DNA of 64,000 bases. Origin: Ambrosia x helenae (Eukaryota > Streptophyta > Magnoliopsida > Asterales > Asteraceae). Within the stretch, counting starts at the first letter, position 1; each line of letters begins with the position of its first letter. Made by a program: the position numbers and the translations under genes. The notes below the pieces were generated by a model. That model searched no databases. It saw only the letters and a list, made by a program, of their open reading frames with translations, and was not told the origin of the DNA. Shown here one piece after another: positions 10,615 through 21,381 of the stretch. The DNA lies in assembly GCA_030844895.1 (NCBI GenBank), contig CM061226.1, positions 116,422,574-116,486,573 of the forward strand, given 5' to 3'.

Positions 10615-12212
10615 GATCTCTCTGTTTTGTCTTTATTTTTTTCGTTTTTTTTTTCTGATTTCTTTGTCGATTAAGGTTTTTTTTATGTGTTTTGACTGAT
10701 TTCAAATATTTAGGGGTTTTTCATATTGATACGCATCAGGTATGTTCTTATTAATATTTATTTTTGTTATTTTTGTTTGATTTCAATTTGTTGTAATATT
10801 TAGGGTTTTTTTTTTCTAATCATACGTTGTTTGATTGTGATTCACATCAGGTATGTTTGTAATGTTCATTCGATTTTGATTTAATATACTGTTTAATTGT
10901 TGTTTTTTAGGAAACATAACAGTAGTGGTGGTTGCTGTAGGTTTGTTGGAAACTCAAAGGTGAAATGATCTTATTTTCCGACATATATGAAGATTTTGAG
11001 TTATTTTTTCATCTTCTGCCATTGGTTATATCATATATGTAACTGTTTGAAATTTGAATATAGCTTATGTCAACGTACCATTACCAAAATCTTGCAGTAC
11101 TATTGCACATGAATAATGACTTGGGTGGAACACCTTTCAGGTATGTTGCTTATGGGTTTTTTATTGGTAAAATCACACGATTCAGCATTTTGACTAACTG
11201 AGTATGAGCCCACCACAATTTTGTCGAGAGCATTACACTGAACGAAGATGAGAATCATAGAAAATGATGATTTTGTTGAAACTGATAGAACATAGATGCT
11301 GGGGACTGTGAATCCTACTACTGAATTCCTAAATCAATGATTAGAGAAAACAAACTCAAAAGAGTGAGACTAAAAGTGGGATGGTGAGCATGAAGACTAC
11401 CTTATACCTGATTATATAAATATGTATATTAGTTGCAATATGAATGCAACATATTAATATATATTTTTTGGTTGGTCGTTTGCAGAAGTGATGAAGCTAT
11501 AGAACTGAAACAATAGCTGAAGTCAAAGCTGGTAGACACATACAAAAAATGAATAGTAATATGTTATAGCATACTTTTATTGCTTTGGCTATTATTCTTT
11601 ACAGGTTAGCGCATAATATGTTTTATATATTTTTTTTCACTAAAAACCATAGGCATTTGACTATTGATAAAATAGGTGAAAATTGCTTATATTTATTATA
11701 TTATCTCCTTCAAGTATACCTTAATGATTTTCAATTTATATGTTGGATAGGGTGCCATAAAATTCAAGCAAAGAAGAATAAGTTGACTCTAACACTTCTT
11801 ATAGGTGGTGGTATTCTTTAAACAACATTGGCAATGGAGAATATTGTTGGCTTTACTCACTTGCAATCTTATTCATCAGCATATGTAGGGGCCTAATTTG
11901 AATTTGACCAGCTATTTTGAATGGCACTTCATTGTGATTTTTATGAACTTAAAATGTTTGGGGTAACATTGAACGATTCGTGTTTCAACACATATATTAT
12001 CATGCATATCTTGCATTATACATGTAGCTTATAATTGTTTCAGGTGATAGACATATCTTTTGTGTTGGAAGACTCTCAATGACCATGTGTTAAATAGGGC
12101 TAAGACAATAGCATATATCAAAATCTTCAAGCTTATTGTGGATCAGAAATAGGGCTCGGGTCCTGGTCCGTTCACTTAAAATGATGGTATGTTGATTTGT
12201 GCTTCATTTCAG
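10615..12212. other. intergenic, no recognised gene
   Basis: AT-rich DNA to the right of the CACTA end. Several intron-like splice motifs (such as CAGGTATGTT near 10737 and 11138) are present but I see no recognisable protein. It may be part of the same captured segment as the lysyl-tRNA synthetase exons that follow. Confidence 0.4.
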
Positions 12213-12693
12213 TAAATTGTACCAGTCATATGCCAGACTGTTGAATCTGCGGGCTTTATTGAAGTTGATACACCAGTTCTTCAGGTTTGTAAATCATCCA
12301 TGAAGACGTAAACTTTTTTTGGTTTGATGTGTGATGATTTGATCTTTGAAAATAAACTTTTTATCCTTTTATTATATAGGGAGCAACTGGTGGTGCAGAA
12401 GCTAGGCCATTCATTACACACCATAAATCTGTTGGCATGGATCTTTACCTGAGAATTGTTAGTGAGATTCTAAATACTGCACTTGTAATAAGTAGATGTA
12501 TAAAAAGTTGATTAAGTCAGCATTTTAATTTATTTTTTATATATGTGTTCTGTAAGATTGTATATGTATCCATATAGTTAGAATTCTGATGAGAATATAG
12601 GTTGGGGGATTCGAAAAGGTATATGAAACAGGAAAAATATTTAGAAATGAAGTCATTTCAGCTCGCCATAATCCAGAATTTACGACCATAGAG
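12213..12693 (+). pseudogene. lysyl-tRNA synthetase fragment (organelle type), three exons
   Basis: Three exons with intact splice borders lie at about 12213-12284 (includes ESAGFIEVDTPVLQ), 12380-12457 (GATGGAEARPFITHH...LYLRI, donor GTTAGT) and 12601-12693 (VGGFEKVYETGKIFRNE...ARHNPEFTTIE). They match consecutive parts of the class II lysyl-tRNA synthetase catalytic domain, including motif 2 (FRNE and HNPEFT). They resemble the bacterial/plastid-mitochondrial form more than the cytosolic one. The short stretch normally between the second and third blocks (about ten residues, TELHLKRML-like) is missing, and no start or C-terminal part is present. It is therefore a broken genomic fragment with introns, not a retrocopy. 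A Helitron end lies 1.3 kb downstream. Confidence 0.75.
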
Positions 12694-13628
12694 GTAATGT
12701 ATGCATCATTTTTGCCTTCATAATCCAGAAAATCGGTAGTCATATTTTTCCAACCGAAGGCCCAAATAATATAAGAAAAAAATGATTATGGCCATAGTTG
12801 CTACTAGCGTAAGATATCTTAACTCACTTTATGGTACCATTATTCTATACACTTTACTATTTATGAATTTAGTAAAATAGGTCGACACTTATATATGCAT
12901 CAGTACATATGAATAACTATGGTGTTATCATCACGAAAGATAGTTCATTACATAGAAGCATCTCTAAATGGTAATTTAAATCAATTTTAAATATGTAAAT
13001 ATTAGAAATACTTTATTTTTTTTAACATTAATGCATTCAAAATAATACTGCAAATACTTTAAATTAATACAAACTATGTTTATGTCAAACTTTACAAGTA
13101 GTTTTGGGATAATTACTTTTGTGGGTCCATCAAACATTGCAGTAAGTGTGTTGACTAATGGGTTATTGGTCAAACAGGCGGGTCAAACATGCATTTTTTA
13201 TATGGGTCAAATACACAAAACTTTGTTATATTTCTCTATTTAAAATAATCCATGTGTTAAATGAGTTTGATTATAGAACTTTATTGGTATGTCTTTGTGA
13301 TTTAATAAATTTGTGCATTTGAACCCATTCAATTTGACTTTAAACCTATGTAATCTGTTTTGTTCATAGCTTACTATCTTAACTTCACCTATTTGATAAG
13401 TTAGTAACACAACTTGCAATGGTAGTTGCATGTTTGTTCACTTTTGACCGGTTAAAGTGTCACATACATCTATTCATTTGTATCTAATGGGTCAAACGTA
13501 GGTCTATTTACATTTGGCTTTACGTGTCTCAGGGAATTCGGATGTAGTGAAATCTTGCACTAGATGTCCGCACATCATCGTTTTATGTCTGTCAATAATT
13601 CAATATAATGGAAGTAAAATGATTTGGA
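12694..13628. other. AT-rich spacer
   Basis: No gene recognised. The stretch 13100-13520 repeats GGGTCAAA-like words, common in degenerate plant repeats. It lies between the synthetase fragment and the Helitron helicase remnant and may belong to the same Helitron. Confidence 0.35.
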
Positions 13629-13982
13629 TTGTATTTAAGCGTATGTTTCGCAATGACCATCAATAAAAGTCAACGACAGTCTCTATCGAAGGTTGGATTG
13701 TATTTAAGAGACCCTGTATTCTCACATGTCCAGCTTTATGTCGCATTGTCAAGAGTTAAAAGCAGGGCAGGTGTGAAGTTACTTATACTTAATGATGATG
13801 GGAAGGTCAAGACTAAAACAAAAAATGTGGTGTATAAAGAAATATTTAGTGATATTTGAATAAAATGTGTATTGGTTTCTTTTAAATTTTAATAAAATAT
13901 TTCTACTATATTTTTTATACGTTTTACCGCTTAAAATAATTGTACGTTGGTGAACCGCGTGTTAACGCGGGCAAAGATCTAG
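13629..13982 (+). mobile_element. Helitron 3' end with Pif1-type helicase C-terminal remnant
   Basis: An open frame at 13629-13859 (76 aa) matches the C-terminal end of the Pif1-like helicase of plant Helitrons: FAMTINKSQ, LYVALSRVKSRAGVK and a final ILNDDG. About 90 bp further on is a perfect hairpin CCGCG-TGTTAA-CGCGG, then GCAAAGATCTAG followed by T. This is the standard Helitron 3' end (hairpin, CTAG, insertion before T) at 13982. The 5' end was not located. The Gly expected after KSQ in the helicase motif reads Arg here, suggesting decay. Confidence 0.8.
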
Positions 13983-14586
13983 TTGTTCATTATACTTTGG
14001 GTTGTTACTAGGAACAAGAAAATTAGTTTATCTTAGACATAGTGGCTTAAAAATTATTTTTTTCTAACAATCAACTTACTATATTCTTTCGCTATTTTTG
14101 TTGATAGAAAAAGATTCATCGTAATGCTAATAGCATTTTTATGTCATGTAGAGACCGAATTTTACCCATTCACAAACATAGACATCCAATGCCAGTGAAT
14201 TAAAAAACGTCACTTGGTTATGCCTATTTCTTTTTGTTGTTTTTGTTTTAATTGTTCTTAGCTTGTGTGTATTGTTCTAGTTGTACTTTGCCTCTTTTAG
14301 AAGGAATTGCATTTGAATTAATTTCGTGCACAAAAAACCTACAACTCAAATTCTCAGCCAATTTAGCAATGATCAAGCGTTACGGTAAACCAACAGCAAC
14401 ATCAAGACATCGGTCACAAGTCAAGTCATATTGCGCTCGAAAGAACAAATTAACAAACATCTAACTCAGTAAGACAATCTCATACAGAAATTACACACCC
14501 ACAGGCCATCCATCCATAACTTGTTCTAATTCAATGAAGCTAAAAAAACAGCATTAGCGGCCCATATCAGATCCGACCGCTACTGC
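13983..14586. other. 3' flank of the hnRNP-like gene
   Basis: Contains the 3' untranslated region and downstream DNA of the minus-strand hnRNP-like gene, whose stop codon is at 14587-14589. No other gene seen. Confidence 0.5.
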
Positions 14587-17570
14587 CTACCTGCCATAAG
14601 GGTGATAACGAGCACCACCACCTGCACCGCCACCATAACCCGCCCTGCCTCCATACGGTCCTCCTGGCCCACCATAACCTGAACCACCACCAGGCTCATA
14701 CCCACCACCTGCACCTCCTGGACCGCCATAACCCCCATAACCACCACCCGCACCTCCACGACCGTATGGTCCACCAAGCCCACTACCTCCATACCCTGCA
14801 CCATATCCACCACCGCCAAAAGAGCTGAAACGACTAGAGTAGCCGCCAAGTGGAGGCTCACCACCTCTATAACCACCGTAGTCACCTCCGTAATCAGCGT
14901 AACGGCTGCTAAACTCACCCCCACTCGGTCCATACCCACCGTAATCGCCATATCTACTGGAAAGTCCTCCAAGTGACCTGTAAGGAGGGGGACCATACCC
15001 ACCGCCATCACCACCATACCCGCCATATGAATCACCATACCCGCCGTAACTGTCACCATACCCACGTCCTCTAGGTTCGCCGCCACCGTATGACACGGGT
15101 CCTGGATTTTTACTTTTTGGTTCTGCCTTCTTGATCTCAACCTGCATCAATAAAAAACCATTTATAGCAATACGTAAATAGATTATACATTTAGCAAATA
15201 ATATTTTATGGAAACTGGCGAGTAAACTCACTTTTGTACCGTTCATATCAATCATATTTCCATCAACCATAATAGTATCAACAACTTGGTCGTTATCAAA
15301 TACAATAAATCCGAATCCTCTAGAACGCTTTGTTGCATGATCTCTGATAATCTCATGCTCGACCACATTCCCATATTTTGAGAAGAAACCTTTAAACTCA
15401 TCTACATATGCAGAGAATAGTTTTAAAAAAAATTGAGTGGAAATATTAAAAATAAAAAAAATCGGATCTTTTAGACTTAAATTTCTACTACCGACCTTCA
15501 GTAACTGCTGTAGGAATCCCGCCAACAAAAATCTTTTTTGTTTTGAAATCCTTGGGCTTGGACTCGCCTGAACCTTTTGGGATAGTTCTCTTAATCTCAA
15601 CCTGCACATAGGTTATTCTAACACAGTTAGTCAAATGACAACTAGAAATGATTATTTACGGAGAACTTTATTCAGCAGTCCGCACTAATTGTAACAATAA
15701 CAAAAACTGCACTAACATTTAATTATATGGATTTAAGAATTGTTCATAACAATTAACAAGATAGATTTTGTGAAATAAAATCATGGGTCCCAAACATTAG
15801 AGATTAAGCATCCCCAGTATATACACATTACGTAAGAAATCGACAAAAATAGTGGCATACATTTACCATAATTTTTCAAAGCTCAAAATGAATCCATTCC
15901 TTCATAGACCACTAAAATGATGAAGAAATACAAAGATGCAAACAATTTTTTTTTTCATGATATAACTGTTCAAGAGACTTATTATATTCATAGACTCATA
16001 GTTCCATTACAGCCTCAAATGTGTGAGAAAATAAAACACAAAATGTTGTAAGAACACATTTGTAGGTGTTAATAACAAGTGCATAACACACAACATATGA
16101 TTTTTTCAATTAAAAACTGGATCAAAAGAAATTCGCATCATACTGAGCATAGTTGTTGATAGCGAATATCGGCAAATAGCGACAATCTACCGATACGCAA
16201 TATAGTGATAGTGATGAAACAACGGGTGCGCGCTATTTAATAGATAGCGATGCACTAGATGAAAAAATTTTAAAATATTTTATATGTCTATTTTATAAAA
16301 GTTAAGATAAATATGGAAGAATATACACTTCTTATATCACGCTTATTTTATGAGAATACACTTGCATTTATTAAAATAAAAAGAAAAATGTATCGGATCG
16401 CTATTTAGGCGCTAAACACCTTATAGCGGGAAGCTCACGGCACACTACTCGCTATAGCGAGCGCTATTAACAACTATGATACTGATCTATGTAAACTTAA
16501 TGCACTATTTGACATGACATTATCAAATTGCATAGACCCATTCACACAAATTTTGGTACTTTACATATGATTAAAGACCACACTAACTAAACTATCAACA
16601 ACCAATATAGCAAATCAAGCCCTTGATGTTTCTCCGCTAATATAACGAACTAAAGATCACACCGTTAATTAATATTTTGGTTTAAAAAGTGTGAAGCACT
16701 CTGAGGCATTTTGGTCCCAAAATCCAATGAGTGAGCACAAGCCACATGCATCATGTACATGCTTTATTCACAACCAATAGTTGCACCTCTCATACGTTTT
16801 ACATATCAACCTATTTTAGCAACCAATAGTTGGTACCAAAAGCCGAGAAGCAAGCAAACCTTTTCTTCATCGCTTTGGGTGTTCTAAAAAATAAAAATCC
16901 TACATACCCTACTTTTGACTCAAAACTACACAATGCCAGCCAATGCACACCTTTTTTATGCGTTTTCCTGATCGCACGTTTTCATTTTATCCTCTAGAAG
17001 TAAGACATCTTTCATCTAGCCTTCATTATAGGGTTTAATTACACAATTTCCACTCAAAGGCGACTATGCTCTTAACAATGTATTCCCACACAACATATAT
17101 TTAACCTAAAAACAAAAATCCACTTACTTGCTTCCCATTAATAACATGCGTCTCAGCAATAACAGTGTCAACAACCGAAGGATCCGCATACGTAATAAAC
17201 CCGAACCCCCTCGGCCGACCCGTCTGCCGATCTTTCATGATAACCGAGTCCGTAAGATCTCCATACTTCCCAAAGTACTTAACAAACGTATCTACACACA
17301 AACACATCAAATCACAACACATTCTTACAACCAATGTCACATTTTATAATTTCACAAAAAATCAAATACAAATACAAATACAAATACTAACCTATGGTAG
17401 TATCCTTCGCTAACCCACCAATAAAGATCTTCCTGTAACAATAAAGCAAATAAATTTCAAGTCTTTATCAACAGTTAAAAGTAATTCAAACAAAATAATA
17501 TAAAGAAAGCGAATCTTGAGACGAACCCAGGACTAGCACCGTCTCCAAAGTCAGGACGCTTGGAACCCAT
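14587..17570 (-). CDS. hnRNP A/B-like RNA-binding protein, two RRMs and Gly/Tyr-rich tail
   Basis: Six exons with GT-AG borders and consistent phase: 17527-17570, 17392-17432, 17128-17291, 15496-15601, 15232-15401 and 14587-15141. They give 359 residues. RRM1 has RNP2 KIFIGGL (16-22) and RNP1 RGFGFITY (56-63). RRM2 has RNP2 KIFVGGI (106-112) and RNP1 RGFGFIVF (146-153). Residues about 190-359 are Gly/Tyr-rich with many GGY/YGG units and end HPYGR. The domain order fits nuclear hnRNP-like proteins that bind pre-mRNA and guide splicing, 3'-end choice or export. The closest match I recall is Arabidopsis AT3G13224. Both RRMs are followed by VEIKK/VEIKR encoded at the start of an exon, so exon structure repeats with the domains. 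The third intron (1.5 kb) holds a MITE. GIP1-like lies head to head 3.8 kb away. Confidence 0.93.
16148..16478. mobile_element. hAT-like MITE in hnRNP intron
   Basis: Inverted ends CATAGTTGTTGATAGCG and the complement of CATAGTTGTTAATAGCG. The 8-bp flanks ATACTGAG (16140-16147) and ATACTGAT (16479-16486) differ at one base. The interior repeats GCGATA/TATCGC motifs. It is in the third intron of the hnRNP-like gene. A truncated relative sits in the ARM-gene intron at 49131-49393. Confidence 0.85.
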
Positions 17571-17678
17571 TAAAGATTAGTACTTAATCAAAGATTTGTG
17601 ATGATTTCAGGGTATAAAGTTGTGTTCTTGAAGGGTTTAATTTAATGGGTAAGAGAGGAACTGTGAAGAGAGCTAGGG

Positions 17679-17687
17679 TTAGGGTTT
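17679..17687 (-). promoter_or_regulatory. telo-box in hnRNP-like gene upstream region
   Basis: On the minus strand the 9-mer AAACCCTAA lies 109 bp upstream of the start codon, within a short AAACCC-rich stretch (17673-17695). Telo-boxes are common just upstream of plant genes for RNA-binding and translation proteins and drive expression in dividing cells. It is too short to be telomeric repeat DNA. Confidence 0.55.
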
Positions 17688-18014
17688 GGGTTTGAAGATA
17701 TGAAGAAACAGAATAAATAAAAATATAGGGGTTATTTGATAGAAAGATTATATTTATATTATTATATTATGATTATTATTAACGTTAAACCCCCTTGTTA
17801 ATAATTATGAACTTTATGTTAAAAACATAATATGTGACATTATGTGGATTTTTTTGGACTCTAATAATTTTGATGATATTGATTTAATGAAGTGGTATCA
17901 TGTTTGGTTGATATGGGACACCATGTATCAATCACATACACTACATGAAAACAAACGTGTTGGTGTGGATAGTAATTTGTTATTAAAAAGTTGGTGTTTA
18001 GATTATGAGGTAAA

Positions 18015-18418
18015 CTAGCTTATACCCCGGGAGCGTCCCGCGTTGAGAAATCTAAGTAAAGTGAATAAAATTAGAAGTATCTAAACTATAAAAATGACAT
18101 CTATGTATCAACTTACATTAGATACTTTTAAAAAATAATATGCCAAAAGATCCATTTCGCCTTGCAACATCAATACCTAAAACAGAATATTAAGATCCCA
18201 AGCACTTCAAGGGGACAAAGATTGTTTAGCACCAATACATTCAGTCAAAGGTCTTTAACTGCATACAATAAGATTTGAGCTATTTCAGAATATGGTAGAA
18301 AAAGAAAACATAACAATTACCTGTTAGAGAGGGTCACAGGTTGAAATATCTAATATGACATAATAAAATATATAATATGACAACATAATTAATAACTTGC
18401 CAATATATGATTAATGAA

Positions 18419-18452
<34 letters not shown>

Positions 18453-19203
18453 TTAAACAAATCTCTGGCATAAGTTATCATATTCTAATATAAAAAAAAG
18501 GGTAATTGGGTCGGGTATCACCTAATCCCAGACCCGACCCAAACCCACAATTTTTTTAAACTAATATATCCCGGGTTGAGAAATCTAATTTGAAATATCA
18601 ATTTTACACCTGAAATAGACTGATGCGTTTTACAGTTACATGCAGGAAAGCTTCGGGTAGCACTTAACCTAAAACAATTAACAATGTATCTTCAATGTTA
18701 GTGCATAACCTTAAACACTGTATAACTCTAATATTAAAACCTAACCTAAAACAATGTACAACTCCAATGCTAACACATGTTGTAAATAAAAATCATATTT
18801 ACTGGTTTGAACATAACTAATGACTTGCATATACATGATTAATGAATAACCTGAACACTTTGTGTTTTTTTCCTGTATGAACAAAACCACACAAAAAAAT
18901 AGTCGTTTTTTTCACCGTTTTTTATATAGCACTATGGTACCCGTTGGAAATATAATAAAACGCTCGTTAATTTGGTGTAATTTTTTTCTTTAAAAAATCT
19001 CGTATATAAAATATATTAACGTTTAAAAGTTATGGGAAAAAACATTAGAGATAAAAATATAATTTTGTTTTTAAATTTTAAATTATTATTTTCCTAAAAT
19101 AAAACCTTTGCCACATAGGATGACACATGGCACACTCAATGAAGAGAATACCCTCTTTGAGTGTCATGTCATTAAAATGGCTTTGGTTTATTATATGTAT
19201 AGA
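18015..19203 (-). mobile_element. non-autonomous Helitron
   Basis: Read on the minus strand it starts TCTATACATATAATAAACC (from 19203). It ends with a GC-rich hairpin region CGCGGGACGCTCCCGGGG followed by TATAAGCTAG at 18015. The flanking bases are A and T, so it sits in an AT dinucleotide without target duplication, as Helitrons do. The 1.2-kb interior is AT-rich with a (TTA)n microsatellite (18419-18453) and no coding sequence. It lies in the spacer between the hnRNP-like and GIP1-like genes. Confidence 0.8.
18419..18453. repeat. (ATT)n microsatellite
   Basis: About eleven uninterrupted ATT units inside the Helitron. A similar shorter run is at about 43733-43760. Confidence 0.95.
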
Positions 19204-19254
19204 TATAGATAGATAAAAGGGTTGTTTTGTTTTATGGGTTAAGTTATCCTGCAC

Positions 19255-19645
19255 TAGAGGTGTACAAAAAAAACCGGTTTTTAAAAAAAAAAACCTATAT
19301 TGTAAGCGAAACCGGTTTTAAAAAAACCGGTTATAAAAACCGGTTTAAAAAAAACCGCTTAAAAAAACCGTTTTTTTTTTTTCAATTATCCTTCACCAAA
19401 GAAGAACCGGTTTTAAAACCGATTTTTTTTAAAAAAAAAACCGATTTTTAAAAAAAAAAACAATTTTTTAAGTTAAACCGGTTTAATAACCGATCCTAAC
19501 CGGTTTGAGCTTTCTGGGTTAAAAACCGGTTTTAAAACTGGTTCAGTTATTAAAAAAAAACCGATTTTTTAAAGGTAAAAAAAACCGGTTTAAAAAAAAA
19601 ACGGTTTTTTTTTTTTAAACCGGTTAACTGGTTTGTACACCTCTA
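19255..19645. mobile_element. hAT-like MITE made of AACCGGTTTT repeats
   Basis: Inverted ends TAGAGGTGTACAAA / TTTGTACACCTCTA with the exact 8-bp flank TCCTGCAC (19247-19254 and 19646-19653). The 391-bp interior is a reiteration of AACCGGTTTT-type units separated by A or T runs. No coding capacity; Lys/Phe-rich frames across it are artefacts. Confidence 0.9.
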
Positions 19646-19655
19646 TCCTGCACAC

Positions 19656-19905
19656 AGTGTAACAAAAAAGAGAATGATGAGAATGATACTAAAAAACACA
19701 ATAGATCACAAAATATGACACAATGAGTCACAAAATATAACACAATGCTGAAAAAACACACAATGAATCGCAAAAATGACACAATAATGAAAATAAGAAA
19801 AATACACAATGCCGCATAAAAACACAATGATATAACATAAATTCTAAAAATTCAAAAAACCGAAAAACTAAGATCGTAGGGTTCGAGGAGACGGTTTCAA
19901 TGCCA
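19656..19905. repeat. dispersed repeat, copy 1 (CACAAT-rich)
   Basis: About 250 bp rich in ACACAATGA and AATCGCA words and ending near AAGATCGTAG. It shares its order of motifs with 48061-48330. Function unknown. It directly follows the hAT MITE 19255-19645. Confidence 0.6.
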
Positions 19906-20094
19906 CTTAAATGAGTTCAATCGGAGTCTATTTCATACCATTCCTATGACTTTATATTTTTCTTTCACTATGTGTTTGATCATAACCCTTTATTTTATAT
20001 ACCTCTTTAAATAATATAACTAAAAAATAAAACAAATATAATTTATAAGTTAAGCTTATTTAAGACTTTTTGACCTTTTTTTGAATGGTGACTT

Positions 20095-20433
20095 TCTCCT
20101 CGACGGATTCGTGGCAGAGATCATTACACCTGTCAACTCGGCAGGCCCTAACCCTTTCCACACGCCCAAACTATGTTGTATGAACCTGGTCCACGTTAGC
20201 ACGGTGTGGGCTTCGGTCGTTCGGTCGGAAACCATACTGCCTCCACACGAGTATAATTCGCTGGAATAACAGCCGGGTGAAAATGGGATACCTCATAATC
20301 GAACCCAGACTGCATGGCAAGGAGTTTACCACCTTCATTGACATGGCCCTCCAAAATGGTGGTAATGGGGATCGGACCCAAGGTCTCACAAGGAGAACAT
20401 TGGTCCTTCTACCACTACACCACATGTGGAAGT
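20095..20433 (-). mobile_element. tRNA-derived SINE
   Basis: On the minus strand an A-box-like TGGTGTAGTGGTAG (20409-20422) is followed after about 30 bases by a B-box-like GGGTCCGATCC (20369-20379). This matches a tRNA-derived SINE head. About 270 bp of unique-looking body follow on the low-coordinate side. It is not an intact tRNA gene. The left limit is approximate. Confidence 0.65.
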
Positions 20434-21381
20434 AAGACCTTTTGACTTTAATGTAAAGTTTTTATTCAAGAGTTCATACACTTTTTAATTTAAAAAAAAA
20501 TATTCATATGAGTTGGAAAATTGTCCTCCTTATAAAACATGGATAACTTCGATGAGTAAGATATGCATAAGTGTGATACGAGTAGTTTTTAGTATTTTGG
20601 TACTGTCGGTACTATACTAAAATCAATGTTTTCGACACCAAACGAGTATCGATCTCATTCCTATCATAAAATGACTTTTGCACGTGCTTGCACCGATAGC
20701 TTCAACATAGTATAACTATGCACTTCTACTACCCAATGATACTCTTTTTTTGTAATTTATGTTTATTGAATATCTTTTTAAGGTAATCGCTTGAAAATTA
20801 CTTAGACTACTTGTATTTAAAAATAAAAAATAAAAAATGACCATTGAAAACGAAGTTGTATCCAAGCTAAAATATTTTTTGTATAGTAAACCAATGATAA
20901 ACACTTATTATCTAGTAGCAAAAACTGAATCAATACCTACCGGACAACATCAATACCATTACCAATATCATTTTTAAAAATGATTTCCAATTTTTTATCA
21001 CAAACCTAAATCAACTCCTATACTATAGGTTACTTAAAGGACTATAATGTAATAACAAAAATCAAAAGGACCAAAAGTAACAACCTAAAGCAAAACATCT
21101 CTCTCATTCTCTCTCTATACAAACACAAAATTAGATCAATTCAAAAACCCTTAACCAAACCAAAGTCTTTCTTTTCCCCTTTCTTCTTCTCCTTCTTCAC
21201 CACCATCCTCCCCTCCCCCATTCCCCTCATTTCTGCATAATATTATTCACCCCCTTATTTTCTCTCTCTATATCTATATATGTAACAACCCATCTCTCTC
21301 TCTCTCTACACACACATACACATATTAATATTAATTAATATTAATATTAAACCCAATCTGTTACTGTTCCTATCAACCAAA
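20434..21381 (+). promoter_or_regulatory. upstream and leader region of GIP1-like gene
   Basis: AT-rich DNA followed by a pyrimidine-rich stretch (about 21100-21310) with CTCTCT and TCTATATATGTAAC, then a short TTAATATTAATATTAA run just before the ATG at 21382. CT-rich leaders and initiators are common in plant genes. A TATA-like TATATCTATATATG lies near 21270. No competing upstream reading frame was judged meaningful. Confidence 0.45.

Noticed and set aside
14580..15140. 186-codon Val/Met-rich minus-strand frame
   Set aside because: It overlaps the Gly/Tyr-rich last exon of the hnRNP-like gene in another register; the composition is a by-product of the repeated glycine codons.
17673..17695. 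Interstitial telomere repeat
   Set aside because: Only about three degenerate AAACCC units; better explained as a telo-box upstream of the hnRNP-like gene.
19227..19451. Lys/Phe-rich open frame
   Set aside because: Produced by the AACCGGTTTT repeats of the MITE 19255-19645.
20369..20422. tRNA gene on the minus strand
   Set aside because: A- and B-box-like motifs are present but the flanks do not form an acceptor stem, and a long SINE body follows.
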